Positions 1 to 13,813 of a stretch of 64,000 nt of DNA are shown in pieces. Position 1 is the first letter of the stretch; each line of letters starts with the position of its first letter. The notes below the pieces were generated by a model that was given only the letters and a program-made list of their open reading frames with translations, was not told where the DNA came from and did no database searches. The position numbers were made by a program, and so were the translations under genes. The stretch spans positions 1 through 64,000 of the forward strand of contig NW_027476746.1 of the NCBI RefSeq assembly GCF_051020955.1, written 5' to 3'. This stretch comes from Megalopta genalis. Lineage: Eukaryota; Arthropoda; Insecta; Hymenoptera; Halictidae.

Positions 1-3000
1 TTTCACTTGGATATGAATCTAACTCGTTTGGTTTAATTTGCATTTTGAAGCTATATCACTTATATCGAAAGTATCTGATGCTAAATCATTTGTGGCGCAT
101 GGATTTGAATCTAAACCTTCTAACATAGCATTGATTTGAAGCTTAATCATGTGTTTTGCATGGATTTGAAGCTAACCTCGTTTGTTTCGACTGCATTTTG
201 AAGCTATATCACTATTATATCCCAATTGTTTGAAGCTAAATCACTTGTTTCGCCTGGATTTGATGCTAAACCTTCTTACATCGCATTGATTTGAAGCTAA
301 ATCATGTGATTCTCTTGGATTTGACGCTAACTCGTTTGTTTCGACTGCACTTGAAGCCTATATCACTTATATCCCAAGTGTTTGAAGCAAAATCATTTGT
401 TTCGCATGGATTTGAAGCTAAACCTTCTACATCGCATTGATTTGATGCTAAATCATGTGTTTCGTTTTGGGTTTGAAGCTAAGCCTTCTACATCACATTG
501 ATTTGCAGCTAAATCATGTGTTTCGCACAGTTTTGAAGCTAAGCCTTATACTTCGTATCGATTTGAAGCTAAATGATGTGTATCGCATGGATTTTGAAGC
601 TAACTCGTTTGATTTCGTCTCCATTTGAAGCTATATCACTTATATCGCAAGTATCTGAAGCTAAATCATTTGTGTCGCATGGATTTGAAGCTAATCCTTT
701 CTACATCGTATTTACTTGAAGCTAAATTATGTGATTCGCTTGGATCTTTGAAGCTAACTGGTTTGTTTCGCCTGCATTTGTAGCTATATTACTTATATCG
801 CAAGTATCTGAACCTGAATCATTTGTGTCGCATGGATTTGAAGCTAAACCTTCTACATCGTATTTACTTGAAGATAAATTATGTGATTCGAGCTTGGATT
901 TGAAGCTAACTGATTTGTTTCGCCTGCATTTGTAGCTATATTACTTACATCGCAAGTATCTGAACTTAAATCATTTGTTTCGCATGGATTTGAAGCTTAG
1001 CCTTCTACTTCGCATGGATTTAAAGCTAAATAATGTGTATCGCATGGATTTGAAGCTAACTCGTTTGTTTCGTCTGCATTTGAAGCTATATCCTTATATC
1101 GCAAGTATCTGAAGGCTAAATTATTTGGTTCGCATGACTTTGAAGCTAAACCTTCTACATCGCATTGATTTGCAGCTAAATCTATGTGTTTCGCATGCAT
1201 TTGAAGGTTAATCGTATGTTTTGCTTGGATTTGAATCTAACTCGTTTGTTTCGCCTGCATTTGAATCTACATCATTTATATCGCAAGTATTTGAAGCTAA
1301 ATCATTTGTGTCGAAAGGATTTGAAGGTAACTCGATAGTTTCGCCTGCTATCGAAGCTATATCACTTATATCGCAAGTATCTGAACCTAAATTCATTTGT
1401 TTCGCATGGATTTGAAGCTAAGCCTTCTACTTCGCATGGATTTAAAGCTAAATGGTTTGTATCGCATGGATTTTGAAGCTAACTCGTTTGATTCGTCTGC
1501 ATTTGCAGCTATATCACTTATATCCCAAGTGATTGAAGCTAAATCATTTGTTTCGCATACGAGTTGAGGCTAACTCGTTTGTTTCGTCAGCATTTGAAGC
1601 TATATCACTCATATCCAAGTGTTTGATGCTAAATCATTTGTTTCGCATGGATTTGAACTTATATTTGATTTGATTTATCACTCTATATCGCAAGTATTTG
1701 AAGCTAAATAATTTGTATCCCATGGATTTTGAAGCTAAACCCTTCTCCATCGCATTGATTTGCAGCTGAATCATGTGTTTCCGCATGGACTTGAAACTAA
1801 CTCGTTTGTTTCGCATGCAGCTGAAGCTATATCACCTATATCCCCATGTGTTTGAAACTCAATCATTTGTGTCGCATGATGAAGCTAACACCTTCTACAT
1901 CGCATTGATTTGAAGCTAAATCATGTGTTTCGCTTGTATTTGAAGCTAAGCTTGTTTGTCTTCGTGTCTGCTTGAAGCTATTTGAAGCTTTATTTATATC
2001 ACTCATATCGCAAGTATCTGAAGCTAAATGATTTGTGTCGCATGGATTTGAAGCTAAACCTTCTACATAGCTTTTATTTGAAGGCTCAATCATGTGCTTT
2101 GCATGGAGTTGAAGCTAACTTGATTGTTTCGACTGCATTGGAAGCTATATCCACATATATCTCAAGTGTTTGATGCTAAATCATTTTTTCGCTCTTGAAT
2201 TTGAAGCTAAACACTTCATACATCGCATTGATTTGAATCTAAAATCATGTGTTTCGCTTGCTATTTGAGGCTAAGCTCGTTTGTTTCGTCTGCATTTGAA
2301 GCTATATCACTTATACCCGCAAGTATTTGAAGCTAAATATTTTGTATCCAATGGATTTGAAGCTCGAGACACTTCTCTCCATCGCCATTGCTTTGAAGCT
2401 TAATTCATGTGTTTTCTCATGGGTTTGAAGCTAACTCTTTTGTTTCGACTGCATTTGAAGCTATACCAACTATAACCCAAGTTACTGAAGCTAAATGATT
2501 TGTGCCGCATGGATTTTGAAACTAAACCTTCAACATAGCATTGCTTTGAAGCTTAATCACGTGTTTTCATGGGTTTGAAGCTAACTCTTTTGTTTCGACC
2601 TGCATTTGAAGCTATATCCAATTATAACCCAAGTGTTTCAAGCCTAAATCATTTGTTTCGCATAGATTGGAAGATACACCCTTCTACATCGGATTGATTT
2701 GAAGCTAAATCATGTGTTTTGCATGGATTTGAAGCTAACTCTTTTGTTTCGACTGCATTTGGAGCTATATCACTTATATCCCAAGTGTTTGAAGCTAAGT
2801 CCATTGTGTTTCAAATGGATTTGAAGCTAAACCTTCTACATCGCATTGATTTAAAGCTAAATCATGAGTTTCGCTTGAATTTGAAGCTAAACCTTCTACT
2901 CACACCGCATTGATTTGATGCTAAATCATGAGTTTCGCGCTTGAATTTGAAGCTAACTCGTTTGTTTCGTCTGCACTTGAAAGCTATATCACATATATCG

Positions 3001-3599
3001 CAAGTATTTGAGGAAAAATCATGTGTTTTGCATGGATTTGAAGCTAACTCTTTTGCTTTATCCTGAATTTGTAGGTATACTCACAGTTTATCGCAAGTAT
3101 CTGAACCTAAATAATTTGTTTCGTATGGATATGAAGTTAAACCTCTCCATCGCATTGATTTTGCTGCTAAATCATGTGCTTCGCTTGGATTTGAAGCTAA
3201 CTCTTTTGTTTCGACTGCATTTGGAGCTATATCACTTATATCCCAAGTGTTTGAAGCTAACTCATTTGTTTCGCATGGATTTGAAGCTAAACATTCTACA
3301 TCGGATTGATTTGAAGCTAAATCATTTGTTTCGCATGGATTTGAAGCTAAACTTTCTACATCGTATTTATTTGAAGCTAAATCATGTGATTCTCTTGGAT
3401 TTGAAGCTAACTCGTTTGTTTCGTTTGCATTTGAAGCTATATCACTTATATCGTCAAGCATCTGAGCTAAATCGTTGGTTTTCGCATGGATTTGAAGCTA
3501 AACCTTCTACATCGCATTGATTTGAAGCTTAATAATGTGTTTTGCATGGATTTCAAGCTAACTCGTTTGTGTTCGCATGGATTTGAAGCTAAACCTTCT

Positions 3600-5880
3600 A
3601 CATCGCATTGATTTGAATCTAAATCATGGTGTTTCGCTTGTATTTGAGGCTAACTCGTTTGTTTCGTCTGCATTTGAAGCTATATCACTTATACCGCAAG
3701 TATTTGAAGCTGAATATTTTGTATCCAATGGATTTGAAGCTCGACCTTCTCCATCGCTTTGCTTTGAAGCTTAATCATGTGTTGTTCATGGGGTTTGAAG
3801 CTAACTCTTTTGTTGCGACTGCATTTTGAAGCTATACCAACTATAACCCAAGTATCTGAAGCTAAATCATTTGTGCCGCATGGAGTTTGAAACTAAACCT
3901 TCAACATAGCATTGCTTTTGAAGCTAAATAATGTGTTTCGCATAGATTTGAAAGCTAAGCCTTATACTTCGCATCGATTTGAAGCTAAATGATGTGTATC
4001 GCATGCATTTTGAAGCTAACTCGTTTGGTTCGTCTCCATTTGAAGCTATATCACTTATATCGCAAGTATTTGAAGCTAAATAATTTGTATCCCATGGATT
4101 TGAAGCTAAACCTTCTCCATCGCATTGATTTGCAGCTGAATCATGTGTTTCGCATGGACTTGAAACTAACTCGTTTGTTTCGCATGCAGCTGAGCTATAT
4201 CACCTATATCCGCAAGTGTTTGAAAACTCAATCATTTGTGTCGCATGGATTTGAAGCTAAACCTTCTACATCGCATTGATTTGAAGCTAAATCATGTGTT
4301 TCGCTTGTATTTGAAGCTAACTTGTTTGTTTCGTCTGCATTTGAAGCTATATTCACTCATATCGCAAGTATCTGAAGCTAAATGATTTGTGTCGCATGGA
4401 TTTGAAGCTAAACCTTCTACATAGCTTTTATTTGAAGCTCAATCATGTGCTTTGCATGGAGTTGAAGCTAACTTGATTGTTTCGACTGCATTGGAAGCTA
4501 TATCACATATATCTCAAGTGTTTGATGCTAAATCATTTGTTTCGCTTGAATTTGAAGCTAAACCTTCTACATCGCATTGATTTGAGTCTAAATCATGTGT
4601 TTCGCTTGTATTTGAGAGGCTAACTCGTTTGTTTCGTCTGCATTTGAAGCTATATTCACTTATACCGGCAAGTATGTTGAAGCTAAAATATTTTGTATCC
4701 AATGGATTTGAAGCTCGACCTTCTCCATCGCATTGCTTTGAAGGTTAATCATGTGTTTTCATGGGTTTGAAGCCTAACTCTTTTGTTGCGACTGCATTTG
4801 AAGACGCTATACCAACTATAACCCAAGTATCTGAAGCTAAATCATTTGTGCCGCATGGATTTGAAACTAAACCTTCAACATAGCATTGCTTTGAAGCTAA
4901 ATAATGTGTTTCGCATAGATTTGAAGCTAAGCCTTATACTTCGCAATCGATTTGAAGCTAAATGATGTGTATCGCATGCATTTTGAAGCTAACTCGTTTG
5001 TTCGTCTCCATTTGAAGCTATATCACTTATATCGCAAGTATTTGAAGCTAAATAATTTTGTATCCCATGGATTTGAAGCTAAACCTTCTCCATCGCATTG
5101 ATTTGCAGCTGAATCATGTGTTTCGCATGGACTTGAAACTAACTCGTTTGTTTCGCATGCAGCTGAGCTATATCACCTATATCCCAAGTGTTTGAAACTC
5201 AATCATTTGTGTCGCATGGATTTGAAGCTAAACCTTCTACATCGCATTGATTTGAAGCTAAAATCATGTGTTTCGCTTGTATTTGAGAAGCTAACTTGTT
5301 TGTTTCGTCTGCATTTGAAGCTATATCACTCATATCGCAAGTATCTGAAGCTAAATGATTTGTGTCGCATGGATTTGAAGCTAAACCTTCTACATAGCTT
5401 TTATTGAAGCTCAATCATGTGCTTTGCATGGAGTTGAAGCTAACTTGATTGTTTCGACTGCATTGGAAGCTATATCACATATATCTCAAGTGTTTTAGAT
5501 GCTAAATCATTTGTTTCGCTTGAATTTGAAGCTAAACCTTCTACACATCGCATTGATTTGAGTCTAAATCATGTGTTTCGCTTGTATTTGAGGCTAACTC
5601 GTTTGTTTCGTTCTGCATTTGAAGCTATATCACTTATACCGCAAGTATTTGAAGCTAAATATTTTGTATCCAATGGATTTGAAGCTCGACCTTCTCCATC
5701 GCATTGCTTTGAAGGTTAATCATGTGTTTTCATGGGTTTGAAGCCTAACTCTTTTGTTTCGACTGCATTTTGAAGCTATACCAACTATAACCCAAGTATC
5801 TGAAAGCTAAATCATTTGTGCGCCGCATGGATTTGAAACTAAACCTTCAACATAGCATTGCTTTGAAGCTTAATCACGTG
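3600..5880. repeat. ~970-bp higher-order duplication inside the satellite
   Basis: The same ordered series of 30-bp variants, including the marker GTATCCAATGGATTTGAAGC, recurs at 3,721, 4,695 and 5,666. The variant TTGCAGCTGAATCATGTG that follows recurs at about 4,130 and 5,105. Each copy keeps diagnostic substitutions, so these are recent tandem duplications of a block of about 32 units. They could also be duplicate read placement in the assembly. Confidence 0.75.
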
Positions 5881-5959
5881 TTTTCATGGGTTTGAAGCTA
5901 ACTCTTTTGTTTCGACTGCATTTGAAGCTATACCAATTATAACCCAAGTGTTTCAAGCT

Positions 5960-8900
5960 AAATCATTTGTTTCGCATAGATTGGAAGATAAACCTTCTAC
6001 ATCGGATTGATTTGAAGCTAAATCATGTGTTTTGCATGGATTTGAAGCTAACTCTTTTGTTTCGACTGCATTTGGAGCTATATCACTTATATCCCAAGTG
6101 TTTGAAGCTATGTCATTTGTTTCAAATGGATTTGAAGCTAAACCTTCTACATCGCATTGATTTAAAGCTAAATCATGAGTTTCGCTTGAATTTGAAGCTA
6201 AACCTTCTACACCGCATTGATTTGATGCTAAATCATGAGTTTCGCTTGAATTTGAAGCTAACTCGTTTGTTTCGTCTGCACTTGAAGCTATATCACATAT
6301 ATCGCAAGTATTTGAGGAAAAATCATGTGTTTTGCATGGATTTGAAGCTAACTCTTTTGTTTATCCTGAATTTGTAGGTATATCACAGTTATCGCAAGTA
6401 TCTGAACCTAAATAATTTGTTTCGTATGGATTTGAAGTTAAACCTTCTACATCGCATTGATTTGCTGCTAAATCATGTGCTTCGCTTGGATTTGAAGCTA
6501 ACTCTTTTGTTTCGACTGCATTTGGAGCTATATCACTTATATCCCAAGTGTTTGAAGCTAACTCATTTGTTTCGCATGGATTTGAAGCTAAACATTCTAC
6601 ATCGGATTGATTTGAAGCTAAATCATTTGTTTCGCATGGATTTGAAGCTAAACTTTCTACATCGTATTTATTTGAAGCTAAATCATGTGATTCTCTTGGA
6701 TTTGAAGCTAACTCGTTTGTTTCGTTTGCATTTGAAGCTATATCACTTATATCGCAAGCATCTGAAGCTAAATCATTGGTTTCGCATGGATTTGAAGCTA
6801 AACCTTCTACATCGCATTGATGTGAAGCTAAATCATGAGTTTCGCTTGAATTTGAAGCTAAACCTTCTACATAGCATAGATTTGAAGCTAAATCATGTGT
6901 TTCGCTTGGATATGAAGCAAACTCGTTTGTTTAATCTGCATTTGAAGCTATATCACATATATCGCAAATATTTGAGGAAAAATCATGTGTGTCGCTTGGA
7001 TTTGAAGCTAAACCTTCTACATAGCATTGATTAGAAGCTCAATCATGTGTTTTGCATGGATTTGAAGCTAATTCGATTGTTTCGATTGCATTTGAAGCTA
7101 TATCACATATATCCCAAGTGTTTGATGCTATATCATTTGTTTCGCATGGATTTGAAGCTAAACCTTCTACATTGCATTGATTTGAAGCTAAATCATGAGT
7201 TTCGCTTTAATTTGAAGCTAAACCTTCTACATCGCATTGATTTGCAGCTGATTCATGTGTTTCGCATGTACTTGAAACTAACTCGTTTGTTTCGCATGCA
7301 GCTGAAGCTATATCACCTATTTCCCAAGTGTTAGAAGCTCAATCATTTGTGTCGTATGGATTTGAAGCTAAACCTCCTACATCGCATAGATTTGAAGCTA
7401 AATCATGTCTTTCGCTTGGATTTGAAGCAAAGTCTTTTGTTTAATCTGCATTTGAAGCTATATCACTCATATCGCAAGTATCTGAAGCTAAATCATTTGT
7501 GCCGCAAGGATTTGAAACTAAACCTTCTACATAGCATTGATTTGAAGCTAAATAATGTTTTCCGCTTGGATTTGAAGCTAACTCGTTTGTTTTGTCTGCA
7601 TTTGAAGCTATATCGCTTATATCCCAAGTGTTTGAAGCTAAATCATTTGTTTCGCCTGGATTTGAAGCTAAACCTTTTACATCGCATTGATTTGCAGCTA
7701 AATCATGTGTTTTGCATGGATTTGTAGCAAACTCGTTTGTGTCGACTGCATTTGAAGCTATATCACTTATATCCCAAGTGTTTGAAGCTAAGTCATTTGT
7801 TTCAAATGGATTTGAAGCTAAACCTTCTACATCGCATTGATTTAAAGCTAAAACATGAGTTTCGCATGGACTTGAAACTAACTCGTTTGTTTTGCATGCA
7901 GCTGAAGCTATATCACCTATATCCCAAGTGTTTGAAGCTCAATCATTTGTGTCGCATGGATTAGAAGCTAAACATTCTACATCGCATAGATTTGAAGCTA
8001 AATCATGTGTTTCGCTTGGATTTGAAGCCAACTCGTTTGTTTAGTCTGCATTTGAAGCTATATCACTCATATCGCAAGTATCTGAAACTAAATCATTTGT
8101 GTCGCATGGATTTGAAGCTAAACCTTCCACATCGCATTGATTTGCTGCTAAATCATGTGCTTCGCTTGGATTTGAAGGTAAACATTCTATATAGCATTGA
8201 TTTGAAGCTAAATAATGTGTACCGCTTGGATTTGAAGCTAACTCGTTTGTTTCGACTGCATTTAAAGCTATATCACTTATATCCCAAGTCTTTGAAGCCA
8301 AATCATTTGTTTCGCATGGATTTGAAGCTAAAACTTCTACGTCGCATTGCTTTGAAGCTAAATAATGAGTTTCGCTTGAATTTGAAGCTAAACCTTCTAC
8401 ATCGCATTGATTTGAAACTAAATCATGTGTTTCGCTTGTATTTGAAGCTACCTCGTTTGTTTCGTCTGCATTTGAAGCTATATCACTTATATCGCAAGTA
8501 TCTGAAGCTAAGTCATTTGTGTCGCATGGATTTGATGCTAAACCTCCTACATAGCATTGATTTGAAGCTTAATCATGTGTTTTGCATGGATTTGAAGCTA
8601 ACTCGTTTGTTTCGACTGCATTTGAAGCTATTTCACCTATATCCCAAGTGTTTGAAGCTCAATCATTTGTGTCGCATGGATTTGAAGCTAAACCTTCTAC
8701 ATCGCATTTATATGAAGCTAAATCATGTGTTTCACTTGGATATGAATCTAACTAGTTTGTATAATTTGCATTTGAAGCTATATCACTTATATCGCAAGTA
8801 TCTGATGCTAAATCATTTGTGTCGCATGGATTTGAATCTAAACCTTAGACATAGCATTGATTTGAAGCTTAATCATGTGTTTTGCATGGATTTGAAGCTA

Positions 8901-10890
8901 ACTCGTTTGATTCGTCTGCATTTGAAGCTATATCACTTATATCCCAAATGTTTGATGCTAAACCATTTGTTCTCATGGATTTGAAGCTAAACCTTCTACA
9001 TCGCATTGATTTGCAGCTAAGTCATGTGTTGCGCTTGGATTTGAAGCTAAACCTCCTACATCGCATTTATTTGAAGCTAAATCATGTGTTTCGCTTTGGT
9101 TTGAAGCTAAACCTTCTACATCCCATTGATTTGCAGCTAAATCATGTGTTTCGCACAGTTTTGAAGCTAAGCCTCGTACTTCGCATCGATTTGAAGCTAA
9201 ATGATGTGTATCGCATGGATTTTGAAGCTAACTCGTTTGATTCGTCTGCATTTGAAGCTATATCACTTATATCCCAAATGTTTGATGCTAAACCATTTGT
9301 TCTCATGGATTTGAAGCTAAACCTTCTACATCGCATTGATTTGCAGCTAAGTCATGTGTTGCGCTTGGATTTGAAGCTAAATCGTTTGTTTCGTCAGCAC
9401 TTGAAGCTATATCACTTATATCGCAAGTGTCTGAAGCTAAATCATACGTGTCGCATGGATTTGAAGGTAAACCTTCTACATAGCATTGATTTGAAGCTAC
9501 ATCATGCGTATCGCATGGATTTTCAAGCTAACTCGATGGATTCGTCTGCATTTGAAGCTATATCACTTATATCGCAAGTATCTTATGCTAAATCATTTGT
9601 TTCGCATGGATTTGAAGCTAAACCTTCTACATCGCATTCATTTGAAGCTAAATCATGTGTTTCGCTTTGGTTTGAAGCTAAACCTTCTACATCCCATTGA
9701 TTTGCAGCTAAATCATGTGTTTCGCACAGTTTTGAAGCTAAGCCTTGTACTTCGCATCGATTTGAAGCTAAATGATGTGTATCGCATGGATTTTGAAGCT
9801 AACTCGTTTGATTCGTCTGCATTTGAAGCTATATCACTTATATCCCAAATGTTTGATGCTAAACCATTTGTTCACATGGATTTGAAGCTAAACCTTCTAC
9901 ATCGCATTGATTTGCAGCTAAGTCATGTGTTGCGCTTGGATTTGAAGCTAAATCGTTTGTTTCGTCAGCACTTGAAGCTATATCACTTATATCGCAAGTA
10001 TCTGAAGCTAAATCATTCGTGTCGCATGGATTTGAAGCTAAACCTTCTACATAGCATTGATTTGAAGCTAAATCATGCGTATCGCATGGATTTTCAAGCT
10101 AACTCGATTGATTCGTCTGCATTTGAAGCTATATCACTTATATGGCAAGTATCTTTTGCTAAATCATTTGTTTCGCATGAATTTGAAGCTAAACCTTCTA
10201 CATCGCATTGATTTGCAGCTAAGTCATGTGTTGCGCTTGGATTTGAAGCTAACTCGTTTGTTTCGTCAGCACTTGAAGCTATATCACTTATATCGCAAGT
10301 ATCTGAAGCTAAGTCATTTGTGTCGCATGGATTTGATGCTAAACCTCCTACATAGCATTGATTTGAAGCTTAATCATGTGTTTTGCATGGATTTGAAGCT
10401 AACTCGTTTGGTTCGACTGCATTTGAAGCTATTTCACCTATATCCCAAGTGTTTGAAGCTCAATCATTTGTGTCGCATGGATTTGAAGCTAAACCTTCTA
10501 CATCGCATTGATTTGAAGCTAAATCATGTGTTTCACTTGGATATGAATCTAACTCGTTTGTTTAATTTGCATTTGAAGCTATATCACTTATATCGCAAGT
10601 ATCTGATGCAAAATCATTTGTGTCGCATGGATTTGAATCTAAACCTTCTACATAGCATTGATTTGAAGCTTAATCATGTGTTTTGCATGGATTTGAAGCT
10701 AACTCGTTTGTTCCGACTGCATTTGAAGCTATATCACTTTTATCCCAAGTGTTTGAAGCTAAATCATTTGTTTCGCCTGGATTTGATGCTAAACCTTCTA
10801 CATCGCATTTATTTGAAGCTAAATCATGTGATTCTCTTGGATTTGAAGCTAACTCGTTTGTTTCGACTGCACTTGAAGCTATATCAAGTA
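5960..10890 (+). other. Indel-free half of the satellite with long repetitive open frames
   Basis: From about 5,960 the 30-bp phase is kept for some 3 kb without a single-base slip, and only a few slips occur after 8,950. This gives repetitive open frames of up to 330 codons (7,992-8,984), made of 10-residue units such as LKLNHLFRMD. A second frame reads FEA-initial units (for example 8,882-9,700). Which frame is open changes along the array, and stops arise from simple unit variants. No frame has a start context, splice signals or non-repetitive flanks that would support a gene. I list it because the open frames are conspicuous, not because I believe in a protein. Confidence 0.5.
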
Positions 10891-10892
10891 TC

Positions 10893-13663
10893 CTAAGGGT
10901 ACGGAGGACGCGCCGGTGGGTCGCGTGACTTCGCGGGTCGATCTGGTCTTACAGTTGACCGGGCGCGGGAACGCTCCTATGCCGCTTTCCGCGTTCGTCC
11001 TCCGGAGACTTATCTCCCAGTAGATCTCTTAATCGGGGCCGATCGTTACGGTGATGTGATCGGTCCCGGCCTGCGCCGCGGAACACCCGGCCAGCCAATC
11101 GCGCAGGATACCATATTTGGTTGGGTCGTCTCGGGCGCCGCGTCGCCACCCGCGAACGATCCCGATTTCTCCGTGACGTCCCTGCACTGTCGCGCGAAGG
11201 AAAGTTTGCAGCAGCAATTGCGTTGTTCTGGAAACCCGAGGAGGCGAGTCCCAAATCTGTTTTCTCCCGTGACGAGTCGAGGTGCGGCGAACATTCCGTC
11301 AACACCGTCTCACGGCGGGCGGACGGGCAATGAGTGGTTCGGTTACCCCCTGCGTACCGAACCATCCCTCGCTCTCGGCTCGTCAAAGGGCCGTGCCCTA
11401 GCCATGCTCCACGGAGTCGAGCGGCGACTCAAGGGCGACAGTAACCGAAGAAAAAATACTCTTGCAGGAGCTATGGTTGGGGGGTCGGATTGGGACGCTC
11501 TGCTCCCGGCCGAGCTCAACCAGACGTGGCGCGAACTCGTCGCCGAGTTACCGCTCTTAAGAGCCGCGCGTGTGCCACGCTGGTTTGGCATCTTTCAATT
11601 CCCGCGCAGGGGGGAGCAATACGAGTTGCACGGTTTCGCTGACGCGTCTTCGCGCGCGCATGGTGCGGTGATGTACCTGCTAACGCGACCGTTCCCGAGC
11701 GAACCCTCGGGAACCCAGGTGACCCTCGTCGCCTCGCGAACCAAGGTTGCTCCCGTCAAGACCGTCAGCATTCCGAGTTTGGAGCTTTGCGCGGCGGCTC
11801 TCTTGGCCGAACTATTGCTACGCGTCGCCGGCGAGATCCTCGAGGATCGCCTAGAGACCCACGCGTGGACCGATTCACGCGTGGTGCTCGCGTGGTTGGC
11901 CCGGACTCCCTCCACGTGGACCGTCTTTGTGGCCAATCGCGTGGGCCGCATTCATGAACTGATACCGGGCACGCCGTGGCATCACGTGCCCACACGCGAC
12001 AAACCCGCGGATTGTGCGTCTCGAGGACTGCTCGCCGGCGAGTTGGTCAACCACCCCCTGTGGTGGACGGAACCCCGGTGGCTATCGGAGCCGCGGTCCG
12101 GCTGGCCGCAGCCGTCGTGCGAAGCTCCCCCGAGCATAGATCAGAAGCTACGCGTCCAGACGGCTCGCGTAAGTGGCGAGAAGGAGACCCCCCTGGCTCC
12201 CCTCCCGTCCAGCGTTTCGTCCTGGGCGAGGCTCCTGCGCGTCACCGCAAACTGCTACCGGTTTGTCGCGGCCCTTCTTCGAAGGAGGAATAGTCCCTCG
12301 GATTACGAGACGCCGATGCGGCGGGCGACGATCTTGTGGCTCCGTTGGCTGCAGGGTGGCGCCTTCGCATCGGAGATACGCGCCGTCCGAAAATCCCAAT
12401 TCGTCGGGCGATCGACGCCCTTGCGGCGGTTGAGCCCATTTCTTGACGAGGCAGGATTGCTCCGCGTGGGGGGACGTCTAGACAACTCGTCCCACGCGTA
12501 CGGCGAGAAACACCCTATCCTCCTCCCGAAGCACCCAGTGGTGGATTTGCTGGTGGAACCTGTACACCTCACGGCCCTCCACAGTGGACCCCAGCTCACC
12601 TTGAGCGTGCTGAGGAGGACGTATTGGCTTCTGGGTGCCCAAGACACGGTAAGAAGAGTGACCTTGAGGTGCGTAGCTTGCGCAAGGCATCGCGCATCTC
12701 CAGCGTCCCAACTCATGGGCACGTTGCCCTTATCGCGGGTAAACCCTTCGCAGCCCTTCTCGCACGTGGGCGTCGACTATGCGGGCCCCCTCTGGACCCG
12801 CATGGGGAAGGGCCGGGGTTATCGGGCCCAGAAGTCATACATCGGGGTGTTAGTGTGCTTCGGGACCCGCGCGATCCACCTCGAGCTGGTGAGCGACTGC
12901 ATCACGGCGGGCTTCTTGGCTGCACTGCGGAGGTTCGTCTCCCGTCGGGGTAGGCCCTCTGCCATTTATTCCGACAACGGAACGAACTTCCGCGGGGCCG
13001 CATAGGAGTTCGCAGCGATGGTTCGGCCTTTCTCGGAGAGGCCGAGATCGTGTGACATTTCTCCCCACCCGGAGCCCCGCATTTCGGCGGTTTATGGGAG
13101 GCGGGGGTTAAGGCAGTAAAACGCCACTTAGCACGGGTGATTGGCCAGCACACCCTCTCCTTTGAGGAGATGTGCAACCTGTTGTGCATCGTCGAGGCAT
13201 GCCTTAATTTCCGCCCCCTCACACCGATGTCAAGCGATCCGACGGACTACGCGGCCCTTAAACCAGGGCATTTCTTGACGGGAGCCCCCTTGCTTACGCT
13301 TCCTTACGTTCGCCGGACACCGCCACCTCCCCCTTGTCCCGTTGGCAAGGGGTCGAAACCATGCGTGCCAGTTTTTGGAACCAATGGAACCGCGAGTTTG
13401 TCCACACGCTGCAGGAGCGCAGCAAACGGTGGCGTGCCGAGAGGAACCTGCAGATGGGAGATCTCGTGGTTCTTCGCGACGCGAATTGCCCACCGGCGTG
13501 TTGGCGTCTCACACACGTGGAGACGCTGCACCCCGGTGAGGACGGCCGAGTCCGAGTCGTAACCATCCTCACCGCCGGCGGATATTACACTCGGCCGATC
13601 ACGCAGCTCGTGCGCTTGCCGGTGGACATGCCCGCTGGACCCTCCTCAGGACCGGAGCAGTAG
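10893..13663 (+). pseudogene. BEL/Pao pol remnant: protease end, RNase H, integrase, DUF5641-like
   Basis: The first residues (GQPIAQDTIFGWVVSGA, from about 11,091) are the end of the DUF1758 protease region. Near 11,440-11,455 the reading jumps from the RT N-terminal linker straight to the A17/RNase H region, so the RT palm is deleted. RNase H-like acidic motifs are visible: FADASSRAHGAV, SIPSLELCAAA, AWTDSRVVLAWL and KPADCASRG. Integrase follows with an HHCC zinc site (HLTALH ... CVACARH) and two of the three catalytic acids (GVDYAGPLW, YSDNGTNF). A stop at 13,003 and a frame change then remove the catalytic Glu region from the main frame. The C-terminal domain continues in two frames (13,137-13,360 and 13,334-13,663, with WNQWNREFV and MGDLVVLRD). 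No active enzyme is possible. Confidence 0.9.
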
Positions 13664-13813
13664 TGAGGGAAGGCGAGCGTACATGGCGGGCGGAGCGAGC
13701 TCGTCATTAGTTATTAAGATCAGCGGAGCCGAGGCGGGCGGTATGTTCCGGCCGAATCGCGGACCGCGGGTCAACGCACGTTCGACTTTCGATGTACGCC
13801 GTCTCGCCGTTTT

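Larger units (their letters stand above)
1..10890. repeat. 30-bp satellite array with 150-bp and ~970-bp higher-order structure
   Basis: The basic unit is 30 bp and begins TTTGAAGCTAAATC. Five unit variants (ending near TTTCGCATGGA, TTCTACATCGCATTGA, GTTTCGCTTGGA, TTTCGTCTGCA and ATATCGCAAGTA) follow one another to make a 150-bp higher-order unit. A further ~970-bp period is seen at 3,721 / 4,695 / 5,666. Because 30 is divisible by three, all three forward frames encode 10-residue repeats (for example FEAKSFVSHG or LKLNHLFRMD), and the reverse strand encodes ASNPCDTND-type repeats. Every frame is broken at intervals by unit variants such as ACATCG to ACATAG or GCTAAATC to GCTTAATC. I therefore read the array as non-coding satellite, possibly derived from a coding minisatellite. 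It ends abruptly at the BEL/Pao copy. Confidence 0.93.

Noticed and set aside
7992..8984. 330-codon open frame of LKLN-type repeats as a gene
   Set aside because: It is only satellite units in a frame that happens to lack stops. The neighbouring units of the same array close this frame and open another, and no non-repetitive part is attached.
1..10890. CRISPR-like array (period 30 bp)
   Set aside because: There are no unique spacers; the whole sequence is repeat, and the organism is a eukaryote.
10949..11386. Minus-strand open frames inside BEL/Pao copy 1
   Set aside because: They are shadows of the plus-strand pol in GC-rich sequence and have no motifs.
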